Positions 35,461-43,089 of a stretch of 64,000 nucleotides of DNA are shown piece after piece. Where the stretch lies: assembly GCF_010668395.1 (NCBI RefSeq), contig NZ_WUEY01000025.1, forward strand, positions 22,222 to 86,221, written 5' to 3'. The notes beneath the pieces are model-generated. The model ran no database searches. It saw only the letters and a list, made by a program, of their open reading frames with translations, and had not been told where the DNA came from. The DNA comes from Martinezella lusitana. GTDB lineage: Bacteria > Pseudomonadota > Alphaproteobacteria > Rhizobiales > Rhizobiaceae. Each line of letters starts with the position of its first letter. Positions within the stretch are counted from its first letter, which is position 1. The translations under genes were made by a program, and so were the position numbers.

Positions 35461-36255
35461 TTACCTGCCCCAAGAGGCCAGTCTTTCGCCATATGCGCCG
35501 ATCGCCCATGCGAGTGACGATTTCCCCCACAGGACGCGGAGCGGGGGACATTCGGAATCGACGAGGGCTAGCATGTCTTTAGCAGTCGTGGAGGGATCAT
35601 CCACATCTTCGGGGAGTATTGAGGCAAGGAGGTTTGCGCGCGCAGTGTCGTAGACCGGCAACGAATCTGCAAGCCGCAGGGAATTAGCGGAAGTGAATTC
35701 GGTTGCGTACGGGCCTGGTTCCACAAGCGTGACCTTGACGCCAAACCCTTCGATTTCTTTCGACAGAGCCTCCATTATTCCTTCTAGCGCCCATTTCGAA
35801 GCATTATAGAGCCCGATAGTCGGCTGACCAATTAGTCCCGAGACACTCGACACACTGATGACATGACCGGCTCCCTGTTCACGTAGTAAGGGAAGTGCCG
35901 CTTGCGTCACCCAAAGAGAGCCGAAGAAATTTGTATCCATCTGCGTGCGCGCATCGTTTTCGGTTACTTCCTCGATGGCGCCCATCAGGCCGAATCCTGC
36001 GTTGTTGATGACCACATCAACCCGACCGAAGTTCGCGCGGGCTTTCGCCATGGCACTGAAAACGTCTTTTCGATTTGTCACGTCCAGTGCTAGCGGCTGG
36101 ATCGCCTCACCATATCTCTGCTTGAGAGGTAGAAGACTTTTCGTGTCGCGGACCGCCGCCGCTACCTTGTCGCCCCGGGCGAGAGCCGCTTCAGCCCATA
36201 TCCGGCCGAAGCCTCGCGACGCCCCGGTGATGAACCAGACTTTAGTCTCGGCCAT
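35461..36255 (-). CDS. Short-chain dehydrogenase/reductase
   Basis: 264-residue classical SDR. TGASRGFG (about 11-18) is the cofactor motif, NNAGFG follows near residue 85, the Ser is in SVSSVSG, and Y-x-x-x-K in YNASKWA (about 156-160). VTLVEPGPYATEF is typical of the subgroup. AGGAG lies before the ATG. A vir-box-like site lies 76 bp upstream. Probably oxidises or reduces a small alcohol or ketone; substrate unknown. Confidence 0.85.
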   Translation of the reverse strand: MAETKVWFITGASRGFGRIWAEAALARGDKVAAAVRDTKSLLPLKQRYGEAIQPLALDVTNRKDVFSAMAKARANFGRVDVVINNAGFGLMGAIEEVTENDARTQMDTNFFGSLWVTQAALPLLREQGAGHVISVSSVSGLIGQPTIGLYNASKWALEGIMEALSKEIEGFGVKVTLVEPGPYATEFTSANSLRLADSLPVYDTARANLLASILPEDVDDPSTTAKDMLALVDSECPPLRVLWGKSSLAWAIGAYGERLASWGR

Positions 36256-36330
36256 AAGAATCTCCTGTGAGTTGTGCGGCCAAGATTTGGCCGAGACAAA
36301 TTTCGGGAGAATGTCCGAAATAGAAACTGA

Positions 36331-36344
36331 ATTACAATTGAAGT
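36331..36344. promoter_or_regulatory. vir-box-like site upstream of the SDR gene
   Basis: ATTACAATTGAAGT matches RTTDCAWWTGHAAY at 13 of 14 positions. It lies 76-89 bp upstream of the SDR ATG, the same distance as at several other genes of this region. Confidence 0.65.
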
Positions 36345-36752
36345 ATCACGCGGGCCAGGAGAATGGTGTCTGTTGAAGCGATGCATTTTGGCAGCGCTCC
36401 CGCACTATTATGAGATATCGACACCGTCGAAACGGTGTGCATCAATCGAGCACGCGGGATAGATGGCCAACACGAGTATCGACGACGCAATCACTCTCAT
36501 GAAAAAGGCTTCGGCGCCTCAGAAACGACCAGCGCCGAACGTTGTTTGCGGCAATGCCATTAAACCCCTCCCGAACCTTCACATGAGCTCATCTGAGAGT
36601 TGATCCGCCGTAGCCCGTTGTTCATATGGATTATTGCCAAAGGAATGTCACCAGGAATGACGTTAAAAATGAAATGAAATCGAGCTTATATCATTGATTT
36701 ATATTGATAAACTGCCCGTCGTCGCCAAGTTTGAATCGAAGCTGCTTGCGTC
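36345..36752. other. Intergenic, no gene
   Basis: About 410 bp between two minus-strand genes. It has a small perfect hairpin ACACCGT-CGAA-ACGGTGT (36421-36438) and an AT-rich imperfect repeat around 36690-36711. No gene is supported. Confidence 0.4.
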
Positions 36753-37544
36753 TCAGGACAGGCGCGTTTCATTATAATATCTTGCTGGTGGTTTTCCTAA
36801 AGCCTTCTTGAACATGGTGATAAACGCACTCACCGACTCGTAGCCCAGCTCTTCAGAAAGGGCTTGAATGCTCTTACCTGCATAAAGACCCTTCAGCGCC
36901 AATATTACCTGAAGCTGCTGACGCCAGCGGCCGAACGACATACCTGTTTCGTCGAGTATCATTCTGGTTAGGGTCCTTTCGCTGACCGCCAAGTGTGCGG
37001 CCCATTCCCTGGCGGTCCGTCGATCCGCGGGATTGCTCACCAGTTCATCCGCAATCGTCCGCAATTTGCGTTCCTCGGAAACCGGAAAGTACAGAAGCTC
37101 GATCTTCATGTTGCTCAGTTCCTCAAGTAAGAGGGCAACAAGACGGTCCGTCGAGCTTCCGACCTCATAGGCTTGCGAACAGGTTGAAAGCCGTAAGATC
37201 AGTTCTCTGAGCAGCGGAGTGATTGAAAGCGTGCAGCATTCCGAAGGCAAAGTGATCGCATCTGGTTCCACACATAAAAGACAAAGGTCGGTATTTGCAC
37301 TGGCTTTCATACTGTGAGGAGTGCCCCCCGGAATCCAAACACCGTGCTGGGGCGGCACCATCCAAAGGCCTTTTGGAACTTCACAGATGACGCTGCCACG
37401 CAGGGCGACGACGAGTTGGCCCTTTCGATGATGGTGCATTGACGGATCGCGATCTTCCTCAGCTACGTGAGCACGCAAGGCGATGGCAGGTTGGACAATG
37501 CTGTCGAGATCGTTGTTGGCTCGCAAGAAAGCTAGGACCGACAT
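36753..37544 (-). CDS. AraC-family transcriptional regulator
   Basis: 263 residues. The N-terminal cupin sensor shows HHHRKGQLVVALRGSVICEVP (about 37-58) and QHGVWIPGGTPHSM. The C-terminal AraC DNA-binding domain shows REWAAHLAVSERTLTRMILDETGMSFGRWRQQ and LGYESVSAFITMFKKALGKPPARYY in parts. The gene is divergent from the CynX/NimT-type transporter (start 37648, 103 bp away), which it most likely controls in response to a small effector. Confidence 0.88.
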   Translation of the reverse strand: MSVLAFLRANNDLDSIVQPAIALRAHVAEEDRDPSMHHHRKGQLVVALRGSVICEVPKGLWMVPPQHGVWIPGGTPHSMKASANTDLCLLCVEPDAITLPSECCTLSITPLLRELILRLSTCSQAYEVGSSTDRLVALLLEELSNMKIELLYFPVSEERKLRTIADELVSNPADRRTAREWAAHLAVSERTLTRMILDETGMSFGRWRQQLQVILALKGLYAGKSIQALSEELGYESVSAFITMFKKALGKPPARYYNETRLS

Positions 37545-37647
37545 TCCATTTGACCTAAAATAGTGATTTTTTTGTCAGAATGACTAAATTCATCGGAGAG
37601 CGCAATGGTTAAGGTAGAGGCGGGGACTTCAACAAACGAGAAAGCAA

Positions 37648-38901
37648 ATGGAAACGCGTACTGCTACGAAAATCACGCCGCATCCCGTCCTTCTACTGGC
37701 CGGAATTTTTTTGATCGCGACAAACCTGAGAGCCCCTTTCACAAGCATTGCACCGCTATTGGATGGGTTAAAAGAGAGTTTTCATCTCAATGCCACACAG
37801 GCAGGGATGTTGATAACCCTTCCCCTCCTTGCGTTCGCCTTGGTGTCGCCCTTTGCCGCAGGCCTTGCGAGGCGATGGGGTCTGGAGCGCACACTGCTTC
37901 TAGCACTGATCGTCATCGGAGCGGGGGTTCTCTTGCGTTCAGTCGGTTCGATCTGGTCGCTTTACCTCGGTACATGGATAATTGGCAGCGGGATCGCGCT
38001 AGGGAACGTATTGCTTCCTGCTATCCTCAAGCGCGATTTTCCCGAAAAGGTCGCGCCGCTGACGGCCACCTACGTCCTCGCAATGGGTATCGCCGCGGCT
38101 TCTATGTCCGCTGTTGCTATTCCATTGTCACAGTTTTCGAATTTCGATTGGCGTCTAGAAATGGCATGCCTCATCCTGCTGCCTGCAATCGGGATCCTTG
38201 TATGGCTGCCTCAGGTTTTCCGAGAGACCCAGCTTACGACGAAGGTAAGAGGCCCCCTGCGCAATGTCCTCTGGCGATCACCTATTGCCTGGCAGGTCAC
38301 ATTTTTCTTGGGTTTCGACTGCTTCTTGTATTATGTCGGTGTCAGTTGGTTGCCTGCCATCCTTGAAGATGGTGGCTATTCAACGGAGCAGGCTGGCTCA
38401 ATGCATGGTGTGCTTTTGCTTGCAACCGCGATCCCCGGCCTAATTCTGATTCCAATAGTTCCTCGAATGAAGGATCAGCGCGCGGTGGCTTGCTTCCTTT
38501 CACTTAGCATCGCTGTGGGGCTTCTCGGCTTGCTAATTGCCCCGAAATTCGCTGTACTTTGGGTGCTTGTCTTCGGATTTGGCGCAGGCGGCGGTCTGAT
38601 CCTCGCTCTGTCATTCATAAGCATGCGCACGCCAAATGCTCAATATGCAGCCGGCCTGTCGGGTATGGCTCAATGCGTTGGGTATCTCGTCGCATCGGCA
38701 GGCCCGCCTGTTATCGGTAGAATGCACGATGCCACAGGCTCATGGAGTATACCGCTTACCGTTTGTGTTTTGCTGGGCGGTATCATGGCTGTAGTTGGCT
38801 ATTTTGCCGGACGTGATGTCCAGCTGTCAGATGTGCAGCCGCATGTGGGCAACGCAATAGCTTTGCGGCGGAACACAGGCACGGAAGCTGTTAAAGGGTA
38901 G
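37648..38901 (+). CDS. CynX/NimT-family MFS transporter
   Basis: 417-residue, 12-helix major facilitator protein. The opening IATNLRAPFTSIAPLL and the later ARRWGLERTLLLALIVIGAG are typical of the CynX/NimT group (cyanate or 2-nitroimidazole transporters). Many homologues have unknown substrates. The divergent AraC gene is the likely regulator. No strong ribosome site is seen before the ATG. No vir-box stands at the usual distance, so this pair may be outside that regulon. Confidence 0.82.
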   Translation: METRTATKITPHPVLLLAGIFLIATNLRAPFTSIAPLLDGLKESFHLNATQAGMLITLPLLAFALVSPFAAGLARRWGLERTLLLALIVIGAGVLLRSVGSIWSLYLGTWIIGSGIALGNVLLPAILKRDFPEKVAPLTATYVLAMGIAAASMSAVAIPLSQFSNFDWRLEMACLILLPAIGILVWLPQVFRETQLTTKVRGPLRNVLWRSPIAWQVTFFLGFDCFLYYVGVSWLPAILEDGGYSTEQAGSMHGVLLLATAIPGLILIPIVPRMKDQRAVACFLSLSIAVGLLGLLIAPKFAVLWVLVFGFGAGGGLILALSFISMRTPNAQYAAGLSGMAQCVGYLVASAGPPVIGRMHDATGSWSIPLTVCVLLGGIMAVVGYFAGRDVQLSDVQPHVGNAIALRRNTGTEAVKG

Positions 38902-39129
38902 CATGGGCTTAGTGTCAGGCACATAGGCATTTCTTGGTGCCGGTGGCGCCCGCTGCCCTCGACTGCGAATCGCGGCCTATGCCAAGCGACATGAGACCCC
39001 TCTTTCGCCGATATGAAGTATCGCCCCTTCACTGGTTCGACGTTTCGTTGGTTTCGGGTGCCGCTCCGACTTTCTGCAGAGGGCCGGAGCGGCGCTTTCG
39101 CGAATTTCTGAAACCCGCATACATTTCGC

Positions 39130-40054
39130 CTAAACGAAGGCTTCGCAAATTGCACGAACGTGACTGTGATCAGTACCGCAGCAACCGCCGAGGATATTTA
39201 TACCCGGCAGGTGCTCGCGGAGGCTTTTGTTCCTCGTGGCGAGGTCTATTGGGGCGCCTGCATCGAGCTCCGTCATGTGGTCAAGTTCCGCGTGGCTTTT
39301 GTCGGACGCATTTCCGCTTATTCCTGGCAGGCATTCTGTCCAATACGCCTCGGTCTCAAGAGCCTGTTCGAAGTGCGATGGATAAGAGCAATTGACCATA
39401 TAGTACTTGAGCCTGCAATCGGTAGCGGCATCGACCATTTCAATCGCAGTCCCCAAGACCATTCGTGACGCCAAGCAGCCATTTGTTTCCACAGTGAATG
39501 AAATCGAAATAGGGATGTTGTTCTCAGTAGCCGCACGGATGATCCCGATCGTCTCGCTGACCGACGATAACGTCCATGCGGCACCCATGTCCGCCTGGCT
39601 CTCCGAGGAGCACTCCACCTGATGCCAGTGATAGTCCTTTGCTTCGGCGGCTGTCGTCTCCCTAACCGTCGCCTCTCGGGCCAATCGTTCCGCTAATTAT
39701 AATGGGAACGTTCATTTCATGGTCGACGCGCATTTCCGCAAGCAACTTCATCGAGCTTGTGTTCACGGCCTCGGGGGCGGCAAGGTCGTAACCTCGCTTT
39801 CGGCCCAAGTCAGGGTTGGTTTGTCAGGTCGGGGTATCGAGAATGATGCCCAATCCGAATTCCATCGCTAGCTCGATATATTCGGAATAGTATCGTCGTA
39901 ACTCCTGCTGACCCAGTTCGTTGTCGAGCAAGACGAAGGAAGCAAAATGGGTAAGCTCGATCTCTCGATGGTAAATCAAGCCTGTGTTGGCTCCGCCTTC
40001 GGTGAGAAAGATCTGTGAGTTGAGCTGGGGTGGGCGGGAACGATATTTTGCCAT
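39130..40054 (-). pseudogene. Homocysteine S-methyltransferase, inactivated by stops and a frameshift
   Basis: Reading 5' to 3' on the minus strand: MAKYRSRPPQLNSQIFLTEGG ... GLGIILDTPT, then a TGA where the family has Trp (39824). It continues in frame with RGYDLAAPEAVNTSSMKLL and ISGTIGPRGDG, then a TAG. A frameshift near 39680 follows, and the remaining 184 residues end in the zinc-site motif NILGGCCGTDHSHVRAICEAF. The MVNCSYPSHF segment with its Cys is intact. All pieces together equal one full gene (about 300 residues), so decay is recent. A vir-box-like site remains 76 bp upstream. Confidence 0.88.
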
Positions 40055-40129
40055 TGAGTAATTCCATCGACAGGAAGCTTCCTCGTGGGACTGCGAAATG
40101 TCCCGGGCATTTATGAAAAGCGACGCAGA

Positions 40130-40143
40130 ATTTCAATTGCATC
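40130..40143. promoter_or_regulatory. vir-box-like site upstream of the methyltransferase pseudogene
   Basis: ATTTCAATTGCATC matches RTTDCAWWTGHAAY at 13 of 14 positions and lies 76-89 bp before the pseudogene's ATG, exactly as for the SDR gene. Confidence 0.65.
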
Positions 40144-40283
40144 CGGGATTAGCGCTCCTTCGCCAAGACTTCTCGGCGGGCGGATAAACCTTCCGATGAC
40201 AATCGTCCCATCTTGGCGCCAAATGGCCTGACGATGGAAAGGTCGAGCGGCTGTCCGATCGATTCACCAGCAACTTAAAAAGA

Positions 40284-40368
40284 AGGCCGCCTCCGGGAGA
40301 CTGGAGACGGCCTCAAAGCGGATCTGTGAGATCCGCGGCTTCGGCAGAGGGGACAAAAAACCGAAGCG
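40284..40368. other. Run of three hairpins, possible structured RNA
   Basis: Three inverted repeats follow one another: GGCCG...CGGCC (40285-40312, with extra CTCC/GGAG pairing), GCGGATCT-GTG-AGATCCGC (40318-40336, 8-bp perfect stem), and GCTTCGG...CCGAAGC (40338-40367). On the minus strand the last hairpin is followed by CTTCTTTTTAAG, a terminator-like T-run. No coding frame explains them. This could be the 3' part of a minus-strand small RNA, or simply a terminator complex. Confidence 0.4.
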
Positions 40369-40871
40369 CAACCGTAACGTCGAATAGGCTATGAAGACTC
40401 GAGGAGGAGGTAAGGGCTTCGGCCACTTGAGCGTTTCGATAGGGAAAATATGTCCCGCTTGTGTATCCAGCATGTTTCAAGAAAAGGGTCCTTATGAAAC
40501 ACGATGTAGCAAGATGGGCTTCCGATACAATGCTATACAGAGCGACGGTCGGCCATGGACAGGCGCTGCGGCAACCGCAGGGAGACGCAGCACCAACTGG
40601 CGTCAAGGGTGTGACGAGGAAAAGCGGAATCCGACAGGAGTGGCGCGGGGTTCAGAAGAGGCGTTTTGGGGAGCCTGACATGCTTACACCCTCCGGCGGG
40701 TGCCGCACACGTTCTTTTGTATTCAAATGTATCCCACCCGAGAAATACTACAGTGGCAAATAAAACTTACCGAAGGAAGACACACTGGAGACACTCGCTT
40801 GTGGTTGGCTTGCGGGAGCGAGGCAGGTATGCGTTCGTTACTCTTGCAGGACCGGTATCCAGGAGAAAAAC
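40369..40871. other. Intergenic, no gene recognised
   Basis: About 500 bp upstream of the DUF3095 gene. Open frames are present but show no family motif or good start. TATTCAAATGTATC at 40720-40733 is an 11/14 vir-box match, too weak to call. Confidence 0.4.
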
Positions 40872-41891
40872 GTGGCAGTTCCTTCGCCATTGCGAAAGCA
40901 TGCGTACAGCAGATTCGTTAGCGTGCTGGACCAGTCGATCTATGAGCCCTTACCTGGGGATTGGCTGATCGGAATGACTGACGTCGTTGATTCGACCGCC
41001 GCCATTGAAGGCGGCCAGTACAAGGATGTTAATTTTGCCGGAATTTCAATCATAGCGGCGCTCGGAAACGCTATTGGCACTTTTGATTTCCCTTTTACCT
41101 TTGGAGGAGATGGAGCGACGTTTGCCGTCGCCCCCGAAGTTCGAGATCACGCGATCAAGGCTTTGCGGCAAGTCAGGTCCTATGCCGCTTCGGACCTGAA
41201 CTTATCAATGCGAGCCGGCTTAGTGCCCATAGGCGAGATACGCGCGAACGGTCATGATGTCAGAATAGCTCGATATGCTGTCTCCGACAGTGCAACATAT
41301 TCGATGTTTGCCGGGGGAGGCATCAGGTGGTTCGAGCATGCACTAAAGTCGAGGGGGGCTTGGCAAATCGAGCAACTCGCTGGAAGGGATGATCGACCTG
41401 ATCTTACTGGCCTTAAATGCGATTGGAATCCCTTTGAGAATCGACATGGCACGATCCTCTCTTTGCTGATTGAGCCCAGGGATATCGCCAACGAAGCATT
41501 TACAGTCTTGGCGCGTTCAGTCATCGATATCTTCGACGCAGATGGAGGGCATTCAATACCCGTTCCGGAAATGGTGCCAACTCCCAGAGATTCCGGAAGG
41601 GTAGTCGATCAGCGCACGTGGGCGGCCGTGGCCTCCAATTCAGATTTCAGAAAGTACGATGATGTCTTGCGTTTGACGGTCGACTGCTCGTTGCAACAAG
41701 TGAACGCTGTCAAACGGACGCTTCGCGACGCTGTTGCGCAAGGCGAAATTGTCTATGGTCTTCACTGCCAGTCCCACGCCATCATGACATGCCTCGTTCC
41801 GGCAGCCAGCAAAGATAACCACCTTCATTTCCTTGATGGAATGGACGGGGGATACGCAAAGGCAGCAGCGATGCTGCACGCCGTCGCGTAA
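40872..41891 (+). CDS. DUF3095 family protein (nucleotidyl-cyclase-like)
   Basis: 339 residues, GTG start with AGGAGA just upstream. The N-terminal part has the DUF3095 pattern: YEPLPGDWLIGMTDVVDST (about 24-42), then FDFPFTFGGDGATFAV (about 71-86), like the metal-binding Asp and GGD-type loop of class III cyclases. It continues with RAGLVPIGEIRANGHDVRIARY and SMFAGGGIRWFEHALKS. LTGLKCDWNP and HGTILSLLIEP are family blocks. A signalling role is likely but the product is not established. It is convergent with a VirG-like regulator. Confidence 0.78.
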   Translation: MAVPSPLRKHAYSRFVSVLDQSIYEPLPGDWLIGMTDVVDSTAAIEGGQYKDVNFAGISIIAALGNAIGTFDFPFTFGGDGATFAVAPEVRDHAIKALRQVRSYAASDLNLSMRAGLVPIGEIRANGHDVRIARYAVSDSATYSMFAGGGIRWFEHALKSRGAWQIEQLAGRDDRPDLTGLKCDWNPFENRHGTILSLLIEPRDIANEAFTVLARSVIDIFDADGGHSIPVPEMVPTPRDSGRVVDQRTWAAVASNSDFRKYDDVLRLTVDCSLQQVNAVKRTLRDAVAQGEIVYGLHCQSHAIMTCLVPAASKDNHLHFLDGMDGGYAKAAAMLHAVA

Positions 41892-41941
41892 CATCGCTTG
41901 AAAGTGGAGACGAGGTGATCGGCTCGGAGGTCAGATCGACG

Positions 41942-42685
41942 TCAGGAAGTGGCCATAAGCCTCGTCGGTCGTCGTGCGTGCTCTTCGACATCCACATCCG
42001 CGTTGAAGACATATCCCACTCCGCGCTCTGTCAGGATAAGCTTCGGATTCGATGGGTCGACTTCGAGTTTACGACGCAGCCGCAGCACGAGCACATCGAT
42101 ACTGCGATCAAATATCTCTTCGTCATGCACTCGGCTCGCCGCCAGCAGCTGTTCTCTTGACAACACTTGGCGGGGCGTCTTGAGAAACCCGGCCAGGAGG
42201 TTGAACTCGCCCTTGGTGAGCTTGACCTCTTCAACTTCGTTGTATGTCAGCCGCCGTTTGTGCAGGTTTAGGGCCCAGCCGTCGAAGGAATACGTGCGCC
42301 GATCCTTACGATCATTGAGCTGTGGCTTGATACGGAGGGCGGCGCGGACGCGAGCCAGGAATTCTCGGAGCCCAAACGGTTTCGTAACGTAGTCAGATGC
42401 TCCAAGTTCAAGCCCCACGACCTTGTCAGCTTCGTCAAGCCGGTCTCCGCTGATGATGATAATTGGTGCGTCGGATTTCGTGGACAGTGTCCGAACGATT
42501 TCCAGGCCGTCTTCGTGGCCCAGGTTGAGATCGACAACGAAAAGGTCGACAGGTTCAGTAGCCAAGATTTGACTTAGTTGCTGGCTGTCCTTTATGCCCG
42601 TAACCCGGAAGGCGTGCTGGGAGAGATAGTCGATGAGAAGCCCGCGAAGCTTGCGATCGTCGTCTATGACAATGAGATGCTTCAT
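41942..42685 (-). CDS. VirG-like OmpR-family response regulator (copy 1)
   Basis: 247 residues from the preferred ATG (an upstream ATG would add nine). The receiver starts MKHLIVIDDDRKLRGLLIDYL, with the acceptor Asp (D52) in FVVDLNLGHEDGLEIVR and the Thr/Lys region in ASDYVTKPFG. The winged helix ends RSIDVLVLRLRRKLEVDP and RGVGYVFNADV. Long blocks (IIIISGDRLDE.DKVV.LELGASD; VLSREQLL.ASRV.DEE..DRSIDVL) match Agrobacterium VirG. It is highly similar to the regulator at 58912, but no kinase gene adjoins this copy. It is divergent from the large ATPase gene. Confidence 0.9.
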   Translation of the reverse strand: MKHLIVIDDDRKLRGLLIDYLSQHAFRVTGIKDSQQLSQILATEPVDLFVVDLNLGHEDGLEIVRTLSTKSDAPIIIISGDRLDEADKVVGLELGASDYVTKPFGLREFLARVRAALRIKPQLNDRKDRRTYSFDGWALNLHKRRLTYNEVEEVKLTKGEFNLLAGFLKTPRQVLSREQLLAASRVHDEEIFDRSIDVLVLRLRRKLEVDPSNPKLILTERGVGYVFNADVDVEEHARRPTRLMATS

Positions 42686-43089
42686 CATTCGGCCCCTATA
42701 AAACCGCCCCATGCCCGTCTTCGACGTCAGGCCAGCGTTGGCATTCGGCAGTGCCGTGTTTCGACACCTGAATATTCCTGCCCCAATCGATGATCAGGAC
42801 AATCGTTGCACTCTATCTCGATCAGCGCGAAAGCGCCGAATGGGACATATCTTGATGAAATCTACTCAATTCCATGTTTGCGGGCACGTTATCTCGTGTG
42901 AGCCGGTGTTAGAAGTTGCTAGCAACCGCCGCTATCGCTACCAATCGAACCGTGTTGGGCGGAGGGCCGGCCTCGAAAGCAGGCGGTGGATTCAAACTCT
43001 TTGCCGAAGAGGAGATGTCGAGGGGCGTAGAATGACGCGTTATACGGTGGCGTGGAAGACGATTGAGGTGACCGAGGCGAACTGGGCGA

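Noticed and set aside
37545..37558. TCCATTTGACC as a vir-box for the AraC gene or MFS gene
   Set aside because: Second half-site is wrong and it abuts the AraC start codon, unlike the others.
40720..40733. TATTCAAATGTATC as a vir-box before the DUF3095 gene
   Set aside because: Only 11 of 14 positions match and it is 139 bp from the start.
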